This document shows, in pieces, positions 54,492 to 63,666 of a DNA stretch of 64,000 bases. Source of the stretch: Spirochaetaceae bacterium. Its GTDB lineage: Bacteria; Myxococcota_A; UBA9160; UBA4427. Positions within the stretch are counted from its first letter, which is position 1. Every line of letters starts with the position of its first letter. The notes beneath the pieces are model-generated. The model did not search any database and had not been told where the DNA came from. It saw only the letters and a list, made by a program, of their open reading frames with translations. The position numbers and the translations under genes were made by a program. The stretch lies in assembly GCA_020632655.1 (NCBI GenBank), contig JACKFD010000005.1:305924-369923 (forward strand), read 5' to 3'.

Positions 54492-55940
54492 TCATCGGGC
54501 GGGGATCGGGTCGGTCGCGCTCGACGCCGCGTCCGCGGCGGGCGTCGGTCGGTGGGGCGGGGTCGGGCGGGGCGGAATCGGGAGCCGCGCGGCGTGGGGG
54601 CGGTAGAGGTCTTCCCGCTCGAGCAGGCGTCGCAGCTGCACGAGGGACTCGTGCTCGCTACGACCGAAGAGGTTGCAGACCCAGGTCACGAGCAGCTCGC
54701 CTTCCCGCGCGAATTGCGGGTGGGCCTTCGCCGCATAACAGAAGACGTTCGGGTCGGCCGGCTCGACCGCGAGCTCGGGCATCCGGAACAGCGGCTCGCG
54801 CGCCGACCAGGGACCTTCGAGGCGGGCGGCGCGACGCAGCCAGACCATGCCGGTCGATCCTTTCGACGCGGCCGCGCCGGGCTTCGGCACGGATGCGGCG
54901 GACGGCTCCGCGTAGACCGCCAGCCACTCGCCGACGGTCCGGTCGAAGAGGACGCTCGACTCCGTCGCATCGTCCGGCATCAGGATCCGAGCCTGCTTCG
55001 GCCGGAGTCCGGGCTGCCAGCCCTCGGCATCGGTCCAGGTCTCGAGCGCGGGCGAGAGATCGGGGGGCCAGTCCTCGAGCGCCGCCAGGGCGAGCCGCGT
55101 CAGGATGCGGGGTGTGTGTCCGTCGCCTTCGTCGAGGAAGGTGAAGGCGTAGAGGTGGTCGCGCGCGACGACGAAGGCGGCCCCGGGAAACGCGAGGTCG
55201 CCGCGAGCCAGCGTCGCGTGGCGGATCCGCCAGGAAGCGGGCGGCTCCGCGGGATTCTCGATGCGTGCGAGGTCGACGCCCGTGAGACGGAACGGGAGCT
55301 GGAAGGGGCCGCGTGGCGGTCCCTTCGCCACGCACAGGAGGGCCACATAGAGCTCGCCGCGCCAGAGGAAGGCGTCGAGGGGCCAGTAGTAGTCGAAGCG
55401 GTCGAGCCCCGATCCGATCGCGTCGGCCGCGGCGTCATCGGTCACGCGCGGCGGCTCGAAGAAGGCGATCGGCGCGCCGTCCTCGTCGACGCGCCAATGC
55501 GGCTCGAGTCGGAAGCGGCCGTCGTGCGTGCAGGTCGAGATCGCGATGCTGTTGTGGACGAAGGGATAGGCGCGGCCCTTCGCGTCCGTCCCGCCTCGCG
55601 CGACGAAGGAGTCGCCGAAGAGCCAGACGCTCCGACCCGCCCCTTGCGCCGAGACCGGATCCGGCGCGGCGAGCGGCACGGACCAGGCCGCGTCGCCGCC
55701 CGACCAGCCATCCGTGTCGGGGAACGACGGCGTGCAGTGGGCCTGCGTGCCCGCGCCGCGGGCATCGACCGCCGCCCCCACGCGCTCCGCGTCTCGCGCC
55801 GGATGCCGAGGCGACCCCCCCGCGCAGCCGGTCGCCGCGGCGAGACCCGCGAGGAGGAGGAGCACGCCGAACGGAGGGCGCGGACGGGCACGCCGCCGGC
55901 TCGTCCCCGCGGCCCGGACGTCTTCGCCCGACCGCCTCAT
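54492..55940 (-). CDS. Lipoprotein with DUF4185-like beta-propeller
   Basis: This 482-residue protein starts at ATG 55940, overlapping the stop of the TSUP permease gene by 4 bp. The signal peptide ends in a lipobox A-T-G-C. The mature domain has the patterns of a five-bladed glycosidase-like propeller: SVWLFGDSFVARGG, FVHNSIAIS, FDYYWPLDAFLWRGELYVAL, STGMVWLRRAARLEGPWSA and ELLVTWVCNLF. These are reminiscent of DUF4185 (glycosyl hydrolase-like) proteins. The C-terminal tail is Pro/Ala-rich. The catalytic residues and substrate are unclear. Confidence 0.72.
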   Translation of the reverse strand: MRRSGEDVRAAGTSRRRARPRPPFGVLLLLAGLAAATGCAGGSPRHPARDAERVGAAVDARGAGTQAHCTPSFPDTDGWSGGDAAWSVPLAAPDPVSAQGAGRSVWLFGDSFVARGGTDAKGRAYPFVHNSIAISTCTHDGRFRLEPHWRVDEDGAPIAFFEPPRVTDDAAADAIGSGLDRFDYYWPLDAFLWRGELYVALLCVAKGPPRGPFQLPFRLTGVDLARIENPAEPPASWRIRHATLARGDLAFPGAAFVVARDHLYAFTFLDEGDGHTPRILTRLALAALEDWPPDLSPALETWTDAEGWQPGLRPKQARILMPDDATESSVLFDRTVGEWLAVYAEPSAASVPKPGAAASKGSTGMVWLRRAARLEGPWSAREPLFRMPELAVEPADPNVFCYAAKAHPQFAREGELLVTWVCNLFGRSEHESLVQLRRLLEREDLYRPHAARLPIPPRPTPPHRPTPAADAASSATDPIPAR

Positions 55941-56674
55941 CCGAACGCGCCCCGCAGCAGCACGCCCAGACCGGCCAGCGCGCAGAGCCCCAGCACGGCG
56001 GGACGAAGCCAGCCCGCATCGAGCCAGGCGTGCAGGTAGCGACTCAGATGCAGGCCGAGCGCGACGCCGGGCGTGAGTGCGATCGCGAGCGCGATCTGCC
56101 ATCCGGCGAGCTCGCCCGCCACGGCGAGGGCGGCGAGCGAGAGCAGGCTCCCGAGGAAGAAGCTCGCGCCAAGGGTGGAGCGGAGGACCGGACCCCGCGC
56201 GTACTGATAAAGGAGGGCGATCGGGGGGCCGCCGATCGACGAGGCCGTCCCCATCGCGCCCGCGATCAGGCCCACCCCGGCCGCCGAGCCGCGAGAGATC
56301 GGGATCTCCGGCGCGAGCACGCTCAGCAGCGCGGAGACGACGACGATGCCACCGATCAGGGTGGCCAGCGCGTCCGGCTCGAGCACGGCTACGACCCAGG
56401 CGCCCAGGGCGACCCCGGGCAGACGCCCGATCGTCGTCCAGAGGACCCCCGAGCGATCGATGTGCGCGGACTCGCGAAGCGCACTGCCCGCCGTGAGGGG
56501 CAGCGACATCAGGATCATCGTGCTCGGCAGGGAGTCGGGTCGCAGCCACGCCGCCACCGGCACGACGATCAGGTTGAGCCCGAAGCCGATCGAGCCCTGC
56601 ACGAGCGCCCCCACCACGACCGAGAGCAGGATCCAGGCGAAGTCCGTGGCGGAGAGATGGAGTGCGTCGAACAA
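55937..56674 (-). CDS. TSUP (TauE/SafE) family permease
   Basis: This 245-residue membrane protein with about eight helices matches the TauE/SafE/TSUP family. Visible segments: VVVGALVQGSIGFGLNLIVV near the N-terminus, and GLIAGAMGTASSIGGPPIAL at the start of the second repeat. TSUP members export or import organosulfur compounds, sulfite or sulfoacetate. The start is TTG 56674, with GAGG upstream; no ATG fits better. It is co-translated with the DUF4185-like lipoprotein (ATGA overlap). The substrate is unknown. Confidence 0.87.
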   Translation of the reverse strand: MFDALHLSATDFAWILLSVVVGALVQGSIGFGLNLIVVPVAAWLRPDSLPSTMILMSLPLTAGSALRESAHIDRSGVLWTTIGRLPGVALGAWVVAVLEPDALATLIGGIVVVSALLSVLAPEIPISRGSAAGVGLIAGAMGTASSIGGPPIALLYQYARGPVLRSTLGASFFLGSLLSLAALAVAGELAGWQIALAIALTPGVALGLHLSRYLHAWLDAGWLRPAVLGLCALAGLGVLLRGAFG

Positions 56675-56857
56675 CGGCGCCTCGCTTGCGACGGGAAGCG
56701 GCGGCCAGTCTACCGGGTCGTCCGTAGGGAAACCCGTCGGACCCGAGCGCGCTCGGAGTCGGATCCTGGACTGGGAGCCCCTTCGAGTCCGACGAGTCGT
56801 GTCGCTCGCGTCCGGTCACCTGCCTAGCTTCGGGCCTCATTCGCAGGGGGGGAACGC

Positions 56858-57298
56858 ATGAAGGACGGTGAGGAGCTGATCGGATCGTGGAAGCTCGAGA
56901 CCTTCGAGCTCCGGACGGGGGAGGGTGCGGTCCATCACCCCTACGGCGAAGCGTTGACGGGCTACCTCTTCTACAACGAGGACGGCTTCATGTCCGCCGC
57001 CTTCATGGCCGCGGATCGCGGGCCGCGGAGCGGTCCCGAGCTCTCCGAGGCCGCCCGGGTCAGCAGCTACGACCGCTTCATGGCCTACTCCGGCCCCTTC
57101 GAGGTCCGGGGCGATCGCATCACGCACGACGTCGAGGTGAGCTCCCTCGAGGCGTGGATCGGGACCGTCCAGGAGCGCTGGTTCAAGATCGACGGGGATC
57201 GCCTCGAGCTGCTGACGGCGCCGCTCTCGGTCGGGGCCGACACGCCCGTCGGTCGTCTGACCTGGACGCGCGTGACGAAGGGCCAAGCCCGGTCGTGA
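56858..57298 (+). CDS. Lipocalin-like protein (PKS operon)
   Basis: This 146-residue beta-barrel protein of the lipocalin-like type opens with ELIGSWKLETFELRTGEG and has GYLFYNEDGFMSAAFMAADR and WFKIDGDRLELLTAPLS. Such small proteins are often encoded beside polyketide or terpenoid genes and may bind or cyclise a hydrophobic product. GGGGGGG precedes ATG 56858. The stop overlaps the PKS start by 4 bp (GTGA), so the two are co-translated. Confidence 0.82.
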   Translation: MKDGEELIGSWKLETFELRTGEGAVHHPYGEALTGYLFYNEDGFMSAAFMAADRGPRSGPELSEAARVSSYDRFMAYSGPFEVRGDRITHDVEVSSLEAWIGTVQERWFKIDGDRLELLTAPLSVGADTPVGRLTWTRVTKGQARS

Positions 57299-60200
57299 GC
57301 GGGCAGGAGGCGGCGCGCCGGGACCCGGCGCAGGCCCCCCGGAATCCGGCCGACGTCGAGCCGACGAGCGGGCCCGCGCGGGCGCCGAACGTCCCGATCG
57401 CGATCGTCGGGATCGGTTGTCGTTATGCCGACGCGCGCGGCCCGGCGGAGTTCTGGGAGATCGTGCGCTCCGGTCGCAACACCGTGCGCGACGCCCCGGA
57501 CCATCGCATCGAGCTCGGCTACGACATCGACCATTTCTACGACCCGCGGCCGCGCATCCCCGGGAAGATCTCCTCGAAGAAGGCCGGCTTCCTCGAGCAT
57601 CCCGAGCTCTTCGATCCCGCGGCCTTCGGTATCGCCCCCCGCGACGCGCTCACCATGGAGCCGCAGCAGCGGCTGATGGTCGAGGTGACCTGGGACGCAC
57701 TCGAGGACGCGGGCATCGTGCCCGCCTCGATCGCCGGCGAGCGGGTCGCCGTGATCCTCGGCTACATGGCCGAGGACTACTCGCGCGAGCGCACGGGCGT
57801 GCTCGGCGAGGAGGCCGTCTTCCGCGGCCACGACGTCTTCACGGTCGGCGGCATGTCGCACGCCGTGCTCTCGGGTCGGATCTCGTTCCTGCTCGGCGTC
57901 ACGGGACCCAGCCTCACCCTCGACACGGCCTGCTCCTCCTCGCTCTACGCGACGCATCTCGCCTGCGAGAGTCTGCGGCGGGGCGAGTCGACGATGGCGA
58001 TCGCGGGCGGCGTGAACCTCTTCCTCTCGCCCGAGGGCAACATCGCGCTCTCGCGCAGCGGCATGCTCTCGATGAGCGGCGCCTGCAAGGCCTTCGATGC
58101 GAGCGCCGACGGCTTCGTGCGCGCCGAAGGCGCGGGCATCGTCGTGCTGCGACCCCTCGCGGACGCGCTCGCGGACGGCAATCCGATCTACGCCGTGATC
58201 CGCGGCTCGGGCATCAGCGCCGACGGACGCGACGGTGGGCACATGATGGCGCCCGGGCGGCGCGGTCAGGCCCAGGCGATGCGCGACGCGTATTCGCAGG
58301 CGGGGATCGAGCCGTCGGACGTGCAGTACGTCGAGACCCACGGCACGGGGACGATGATCGGGGACCCGGTCGAGATCGGGGCGCTCGCGGACGTGATGGG
58401 GCCCGGCCGGCCGGCGGACCGGCCGCTGCGCGTCGCGTCGGTGAAGGGCAACCTCGGTCACTCGGAGTCGGCCTCCGGCGTGGCGGGTCTGATCCGCGCC
58501 GCGCTCTCGATCCAGCATCGCGAGCTGCACGCGCAGATGCACTTCGAGACGCCGAATCCCGCGATTGCCTGGGACACGCTGCCCGTGCGCGTGCAGGATC
58601 GCTCGGAGCCCTGGCCCTGGCCGGGTCGCGCGCTCGTCGGCGTCAACTCCTTCGGCATCAGCGGCACGAATGCCCACGTGATCCTCGAGAGCGCGCCGGA
58701 GGCGATCGGTGCCCTCCCCGCCGCGGCGACCGCGTCGCCGGCTTCCGCGGCGGAGGCTTCGCCCCTGCGCCTCGTCCCGATCAGCGGCCACCACCCCGAC
58801 GCCCTCCACGAAGGCGTCGAGCGCCAGGTGGCGGCGCTCGCGCCGGCGATGGGCGCGGGGTCGGGCACCACGGACGAGGGACGGCCCGACTTCGCCGACC
58901 TGAGCCACACGCTCTCGCTGCGCCGCGCGCACCGCGTGCATCGACTCGCCGTCGTCGCCGGATCGAACGACGGGCTGCGCGCCGAGCTCGAGGCGTGGCT
59001 CGCTGGCGAGGCCTCGGGCGCGGTCGTCACGGGGGTGGCCTCGGAGCGGGCGGCGGCGGGGCTCGCGATGGTCTTCCCCGGCCAGGGCGCGCAGTGGGTG
59101 GGTATGGGGCGCGAGCTGCTCGCGAGCGAGCCCGTCTTTGCGGAAGCGATCGATCGCCTCGACGACGCGTATGCGCAGCACGTCGACTGGTCGCTGCGGC
59201 GCGTGCTCGAGGGACGCGAAGACGTCGACTGGACGACGCGGCTCGACGTGCTGCAGCCCGTGCTGGTCGCCGTCGAGATCGCGCTCGCCGCGCTCTGGGA
59301 GGGCCTGGGCGTGCGCCCGGCGCGCGTCGTCGGCCAGAGCCTCGGCGAGATCGCGGCGGCCCACGTCGCGGGCTGCCTGGATCTCGAGGACACGGCGCGG
59401 CTGGCCTGCGAGCGCGGTCGGGTCGTGGCGATGGCGTCGGGGGCCGGGGCGATGGGCGTCGTGGCGCGTCCGCGCGACGAGATCGAGGCGGCGATCCGGG
59501 CGGCGGACCTGCGGGTCGAGGTCGCCGGCACGAGCTCGCCCACGACCACGATCGTGTCGGGCGATCGCGAGGACGTCGTCGCGCTGATCGACGTCTTCGA
59601 GGCGCGGGGCGTCTTCGCGCGGCGTCTCGATGTCGACTTCGCGTCGCATTGCTTCCACATGGATCCGCTGCTCGAGACCTTCCGCGAGCGGATCCGCGGT
59701 CTCCGTCCGCAGCCGGGGCGTGTGCCCTTCGACTCGACCGTCGATGGCGAGACGAAGTCGGGCCCCGAGCTCGACGTCGACTACTGGGTCCGCAACCTGC
59801 GGGAGGCGGTCGCCTTCGACCTCGGTCTGGCGCGTTCGCTCGAGGGCGGGGCGCGGCTCTTCGTCGAGGTCTCCCCGCATCCCGCGCTGGCCCGGCCGAT
59901 CGCCGAGATCGCGGCGGCCCAGGACCTCGCCGTCGAGGTGGTCGGCTCGCTCCAGCGCGCGCAGGACGAGCGCCGCGCGATGCTCCAGTCCCTCGCTCGG
60001 CTCTTCGTCCTCGGCGTGGACGTCGCCTTCGACGCCTTGAACGGCGCGGGGCGGGTCGTGCGGACGCCCCTCTACGCCTATCAACGCGAGCGCTACTGGT
60101 TCGCGACGCGCACGCGACAGGATCGCTTCCGACCGACGCATCCGCTGCTGGGGCGATCTTCCCAGTCCTCCGTCGATCCACGGCTGCACGTCTGGGACTT

Positions 60201-63200
60201 CGTGCTCGACGCCGACTCCGCGGGCTTCGTCGGCGATGCCCGGATCGATGGCGTCGCGACCCTGCCCGTAGCGCTCCACGTCGAGCTCGCCCTCGCGGCA
60301 GCGGACGCGCTCTGGTCGGGCGCGCCGGTCGCCATCCGTGGGCTCGAGCCGAGGGCGCCCCTCGTGTTGCCCGGACCGCCGGCGGGCGCGCTCCGTCGGG
60401 AAGTCCAGGTCGTGGTCGAGGTCGAGGGCGAGCGTCGCGGACGCTTCCGCGTATCGAGTCGCACGAAGGGCGGGGCCTGGCAGCTGCACGCCACCGGTCG
60501 CATCGACCCCGCACAACGCGCGACGCAGCCCGATCGATCGTCGTCGGGCGAGGCCCTCGCGTTCGAGGCCGCCGACGTCGCGGCCCATGTCGCGATGCTC
60601 GAGGCGGGCGGACTCGCGTCGGGTCCGCGCTCGCGTTGTCTGCGCGAGCTCGAGCGATCCGTCGCCATGACGGACGCGGCGCCCGCACGGAAGGCCCGGC
60701 TGATGCTGCCGCGGACGATCGAGGCCGAGTGGCAGGCCTTCTTCGCCCATCCCGCACTCGTCGAGGAGGCCTTGCTGCTCGCGGGCTCGCTCTTCGAGGC
60801 GCCGGCGGCGCCGCGCATCGTGCGGATCGATGCGATCGAGCTCGACGGGGCGCTGCCGAGCGATTGTCGCTGTCGCGTCGAGCGTCTGCGTCGCCGCGAG
60901 ACGAGCGACGACGGGCCCGAACGGATCGAGGTGGCGATCGCATTCGTCGATCGCGAGGGTCGGTCGATCGGCCGGATCGACGGGCTGCACGTCGAGGCTC
61001 GTGCGGCCGGGCGGGCGCGGATCGCGGACGCCCGATCGGGGCTGCACGTCGTCGGGTGGCGACCGCTCGCGCTGGCCGCCACGAACGCGGAGCGATCCGT
61101 CGACCATTGGCTCATCGTCTCGGACTCGGCCGTCGAGGCGGGCCTGCTCGAGGCCGAGCTCCGGAAGGACGGGGCGAGCACCCGCTTCTGCGCGAAGCGC
61201 GAGGATCTCGAAACCGTGCTCGCCCGGCTGCGGGCCGAGAGCGGCGGTCGCTTCGGCTTCCTGCTGCTCGCGTGGGGCGACGAGCACGAAGCGTCCGAGG
61301 GCGGCGAGCCCCCGGACCATCGCGCCTTCCGCGTCGGCTCCTGGGTCGACGCCATCCGCGCGCTGCACGCCGAGGCCGCCGAGTGCTGGATCGCGACCCG
61401 CGGTCTCCAGCCCGTCGCGGAGGCCGCGTCGGATTCGCCCGCCACGGCCCATCGCGTCGCGCAGGAGATCGAGCATTTCGCGAGCTGCGCGGAGCTCCAG
61501 CAATGTCGTCTCTTCGACGCGAGCGGCGCCCTCGGTCAGGCCGATCGGATCGCGTTGGCGTCCCTGCTCGGACGGGGCGGACGCGAACGACATTTCGTGG
61601 CGCGGGGTGGCGAGATCCGGGTGCCGAGGCTCGTGCCGCTCGAGGACCCGTCGCAGGCCCCGGTGGTCGGCGCTGGATCGATCGCCGCGACGCGAAGCCG
61701 TTCCGGTCGGCGGCCGACGGAGCGGCCGGCGGGCGATCGGGACTTCCGCGCGGTGCACGCACAGCACGGCGGTCTCGAGTCGATCGCGTTCGTCGAGACG
61801 TCGGCCCCGGTTCCGACGCCTGGCTCGGTCGTCGTGGCGGTGCAGTCGGTCGCGCTCGGTCAGCCCGACGCCCTGACGGCCCTCGGTCTGGCGCGCGCCG
61901 CGGCAGGCGACACGCGGGGTGCCGCCGACGACGGCCTCGGCCTCTCGTTCGCGGGGATCGTTCGCGCGGTCGGCGATGCCGACTCGCGCCTGCGTCCGGG
62001 CGATGCAGTCATGGGCGTCGCGAAGGGCGCGCTCGCAAGCCGGCTCGTCGTGCCCGAAGCGCACCTCGTTCCCAGGCCGCCGCGGCTCGACGTGCATGCG
62101 GCGGCCGCGCTGCCCTTCGCCCATCTCGTGGCGCGACACGCCCTCGAGACCGTCGCACGCCTGCGCTCGGGCGAGCGGGTGCTCGTGGCGTGTGGCGCCG
62201 GCGGCGTGGGGCTCGTGACCGTCCGACTGGCGCGGATGCTCGGCGCCTCGGTCACGGCGATCGCGAGCACGTCGCAGGCTCGCGCGGCCCTGGAGGACGC
62301 CGGGGCGGCGGTGCTCGCGCTCGAGTCGGCGCATGCCCGGGAGCGCGGGGCAGACGAGGCCTCTGCCCTCGCGGCCGCCGGGCCCTTCGACGTGATCGTC
62401 GGCAGCACATCGGGCGCCCGGCTGCACGCGCTCGTCGAGCGTCTCGACGCGGGCGGTCGTTATGTCGATCTGTGTCCGCGGGATCGCTTCGAGCGGCCGG
62501 AGGTCGGCGCGCTGCGCCTCGCGGCCAACCGCAGCTATGCGGCGGTCGATGCGATCGAGATCGTGCACGCCGACGTCGCGCGGGTCGCGGAGCTCCTGGC
62601 CCGTCTCCCGGACGCCGTCTCGCAGGCGGGTCTCGAGAGGATCCCGCGCGTCGTCTTCCCCGTCGGCGAAGCGTCGCGGGCGTTGCACTACCTGATCCAG
62701 GGGCGGCACACGGGGCGCGTCTGTCTCGATCTCGAAGGGGCGAGCGAGGTCGCGATCCGCGGGCCCGCCGGGGCGGATCGCCTGCTCGCGGGACGGGGCG
62801 TCTTCCGGGTGGGCGGCGACGAGCCCGGGCTCCAGCAGGCCATCGCCGATCGCCTGCGCGCGCGCGGCGCAGACCGGGTGGAGCTCGTGGGTGAGGCGGC
62901 GACGGCGGACGACGCGGCCGGCCTCGCCGGCTGGGTCCACGTCGCCTCTTCGTCGAGCGTGGCCCTCGATGACGCGCTTGGCAGCTCCGATCGGCCCGCG
63001 TTGGACCCGCAGGCGCCCGATGTCGCGCACGGCGCGCTCGCGCCGCTCGGCTTCCTCGTGTCGCTGCGGGAGGATCCGGATCCGTCCTCGGGCGACGATC
63101 GCGCATGGGAGTCCCGCCTCTGGGTGGATCGCCTGCGTCTCGCGGCGCCGCCGGGCCACTCGCGCGTGCTCGGGCTGTCGGTCGCGCGGGGAGGCGAGAC

Positions 63201-63666
63201 CGAGTCGGTCCTGCAGGTGCTCGACCGCTTCCTCGCCGAGGAGCTCGAGCCCGGCCAGGTCGTCTGGCTCGACGACGAAGCGCTTCGCCGCCGCCTCGCG
63301 GGTCCGGCGTCGCCCTGGCTATGCGAGCTCGCGCGCGGCGTCGAGTCCGGCGCGGACGGCAGTCCGCTCCGCAGCGAGCTGCTCGGCCTGGCGAGGCCCG
63401 AGCGCCGCGCCGCCATGCGTCGGGTCGTGCGCGACGCTTTGGCCGGTGTCCTCGGACTCTCGCAGGAGGCGCGCCTGGGACTCGATCTGGACCGCAGCCT
63501 GCCGAGTGTCGGACTCGACTCGCTGATGACGCTCGAGCTCTTCGTCGGGCTCGGTCGCGACCTCGAGCTCGAGATCGGGCCGGACTGGTTCGGGGTCGAG
63601 CCGAGCCTTTCGGGCGTCGCGAACGTGTTGGCGGATCGGCTCGGCGGGGCGGGGGGACGGGCATGA
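57295..63666 (+). CDS. Type I polyketide synthase, single module (KS-AT-DH0-ER-KR0-ACP)
   Basis: This 2123-residue PKS starts at GTG 57295. Ketosynthase (residues about 30-465): DTACSSSL with Cys213, HGTGT with His349, KGNLGHSE with His389, all intact. Acyltransferase (about 585-880): GQSLGE with Ser682 and VDFASH ending His785. Dehydratase region: the usual D-H-x-V-x-G reads GDARIDG, so the catalytic His is Ala982; the second motif HPALVEE has Glu1157 for Asp and Leu1161 for Gln. A structural ketoreductase half precedes an enoylreductase (about 1470-1800) with CGAGGVGL. The ketoreductase catalytic half (about 1820-2020) is shortened and lacks the Tyr/Asn motif. The carrier protein is intact (GLDSL, Ser2076). 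Full product unknown. Confidence 0.93.
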   Translation: MSGQEAARRDPAQAPRNPADVEPTSGPARAPNVPIAIVGIGCRYADARGPAEFWEIVRSGRNTVRDAPDHRIELGYDIDHFYDPRPRIPGKISSKKAGFLEHPELFDPAAFGIAPRDALTMEPQQRLMVEVTWDALEDAGIVPASIAGERVAVILGYMAEDYSRERTGVLGEEAVFRGHDVFTVGGMSHAVLSGRISFLLGVTGPSLTLDTACSSSLYATHLACESLRRGESTMAIAGGVNLFLSPEGNIALSRSGMLSMSGACKAFDASADGFVRAEGAGIVVLRPLADALADGNPIYAVIRGSGISADGRDGGHMMAPGRRGQAQAMRDAYSQAGIEPSDVQYVETHGTGTMIGDPVEIGALADVMGPGRPADRPLRVASVKGNLGHSESASGVAGLIRAALSIQHRELHAQMHFETPNPAIAWDTLPVRVQDRSEPWPWPGRALVGVNSFGISGTNAHVILESAPEAIGALPAAATASPASAAEASPLRLVPISGHHPDALHEGVERQVAALAPAMGAGSGTTDEGRPDFADLSHTLSLRRAHRVHRLAVVAGSNDGLRAELEAWLAGEASGAVVTGVASERAAAGLAMVFPGQGAQWVGMGRELLASEPVFAEAIDRLDDAYAQHVDWSLRRVLEGREDVDWTTRLDVLQPVLVAVEIALAALWEGLGVRPARVVGQSLGEIAAAHVAGCLDLEDTARLACERGRVVAMASGAGAMGVVARPRDEIEAAIRAADLRVEVAGTSSPTTTIVSGDREDVVALIDVFEARGVFARRLDVDFASHCFHMDPLLETFRERIRGLRPQPGRVPFDSTVDGETKSGPELDVDYWVRNLREAVAFDLGLARSLEGGARLFVEVSPHPALARPIAEIAAAQDLAVEVVGSLQRAQDERRAMLQSLARLFVLGVDVAFDALNGAGRVVRTPLYAYQRERYWFATRTRQDRFRPTHPLLGRSSQSSVDPRLHVWDFVLDADSAGFVGDARIDGVATLPVALHVELALAAADALWSGAPVAIRGLEPRAPLVLPGPPAGALRREVQVVVEVEGERRGRFRVSSRTKGGAWQLHATGRIDPAQRATQPDRSSSGEALAFEAADVAAHVAMLEAGGLASGPRSRCLRELERSVAMTDAAPARKARLMLPRTIEAEWQAFFAHPALVEEALLLAGSLFEAPAAPRIVRIDAIELDGALPSDCRCRVERLRRRETSDDGPERIEVAIAFVDREGRSIGRIDGLHVEARAAGRARIADARSGLHVVGWRPLALAATNAERSVDHWLIVSDSAVEAGLLEAELRKDGASTRFCAKREDLETVLARLRAESGGRFGFLLLAWGDEHEASEGGEPPDHRAFRVGSWVDAIRALHAEAAECWIATRGLQPVAEAASDSPATAHRVAQEIEHFASCAELQQCRLFDASGALGQADRIALASLLGRGGRERHFVARGGEIRVPRLVPLEDPSQAPVVGAGSIAATRSRSGRRPTERPAGDRDFRAVHAQHGGLESIAFVETSAPVPTPGSVVVAVQSVALGQPDALTALGLARAAAGDTRGAADDGLGLSFAGIVRAVGDADSRLRPGDAVMGVAKGALASRLVVPEAHLVPRPPRLDVHAAAALPFAHLVARHALETVARLRSGERVLVACGAGGVGLVTVRLARMLGASVTAIASTSQARAALEDAGAAVLALESAHARERGADEASALAAAGPFDVIVGSTSGARLHALVERLDAGGRYVDLCPRDRFERPEVGALRLAANRSYAAVDAIEIVHADVARVAELLARLPDAVSQAGLERIPRVVFPVGEASRALHYLIQGRHTGRVCLDLEGASEVAIRGPAGADRLLAGRGVFRVGGDEPGLQQAIADRLRARGADRVELVGEAATADDAAGLAGWVHVASSSSVALDDALGSSDRPALDPQAPDVAHGALAPLGFLVSLREDPDPSSGDDRAWESRLWVDRLRLAAPPGHSRVLGLSVARGGETESVLQVLDRFLAEELEPGQVVWLDDEALRRRLAGPASPWLCELARGVESGADGSPLRSELLGLARPERRAAMRRVVRDALAGVLGLSQEARLGLDLDRSLPSVGLDSLMTLELFVGLGRDLELEIGPDWFGVEPSLSGVANVLADRLGGAGGRA

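Noticed and set aside
57085..63159. A 2024-codon open frame on the minus strand opposite the PKS
   Set aside because: It is antisense to an unambiguous PKS. Its translation is Arg/Asp/Glu-rich without domains, as expected from a high-GC codon shadow.
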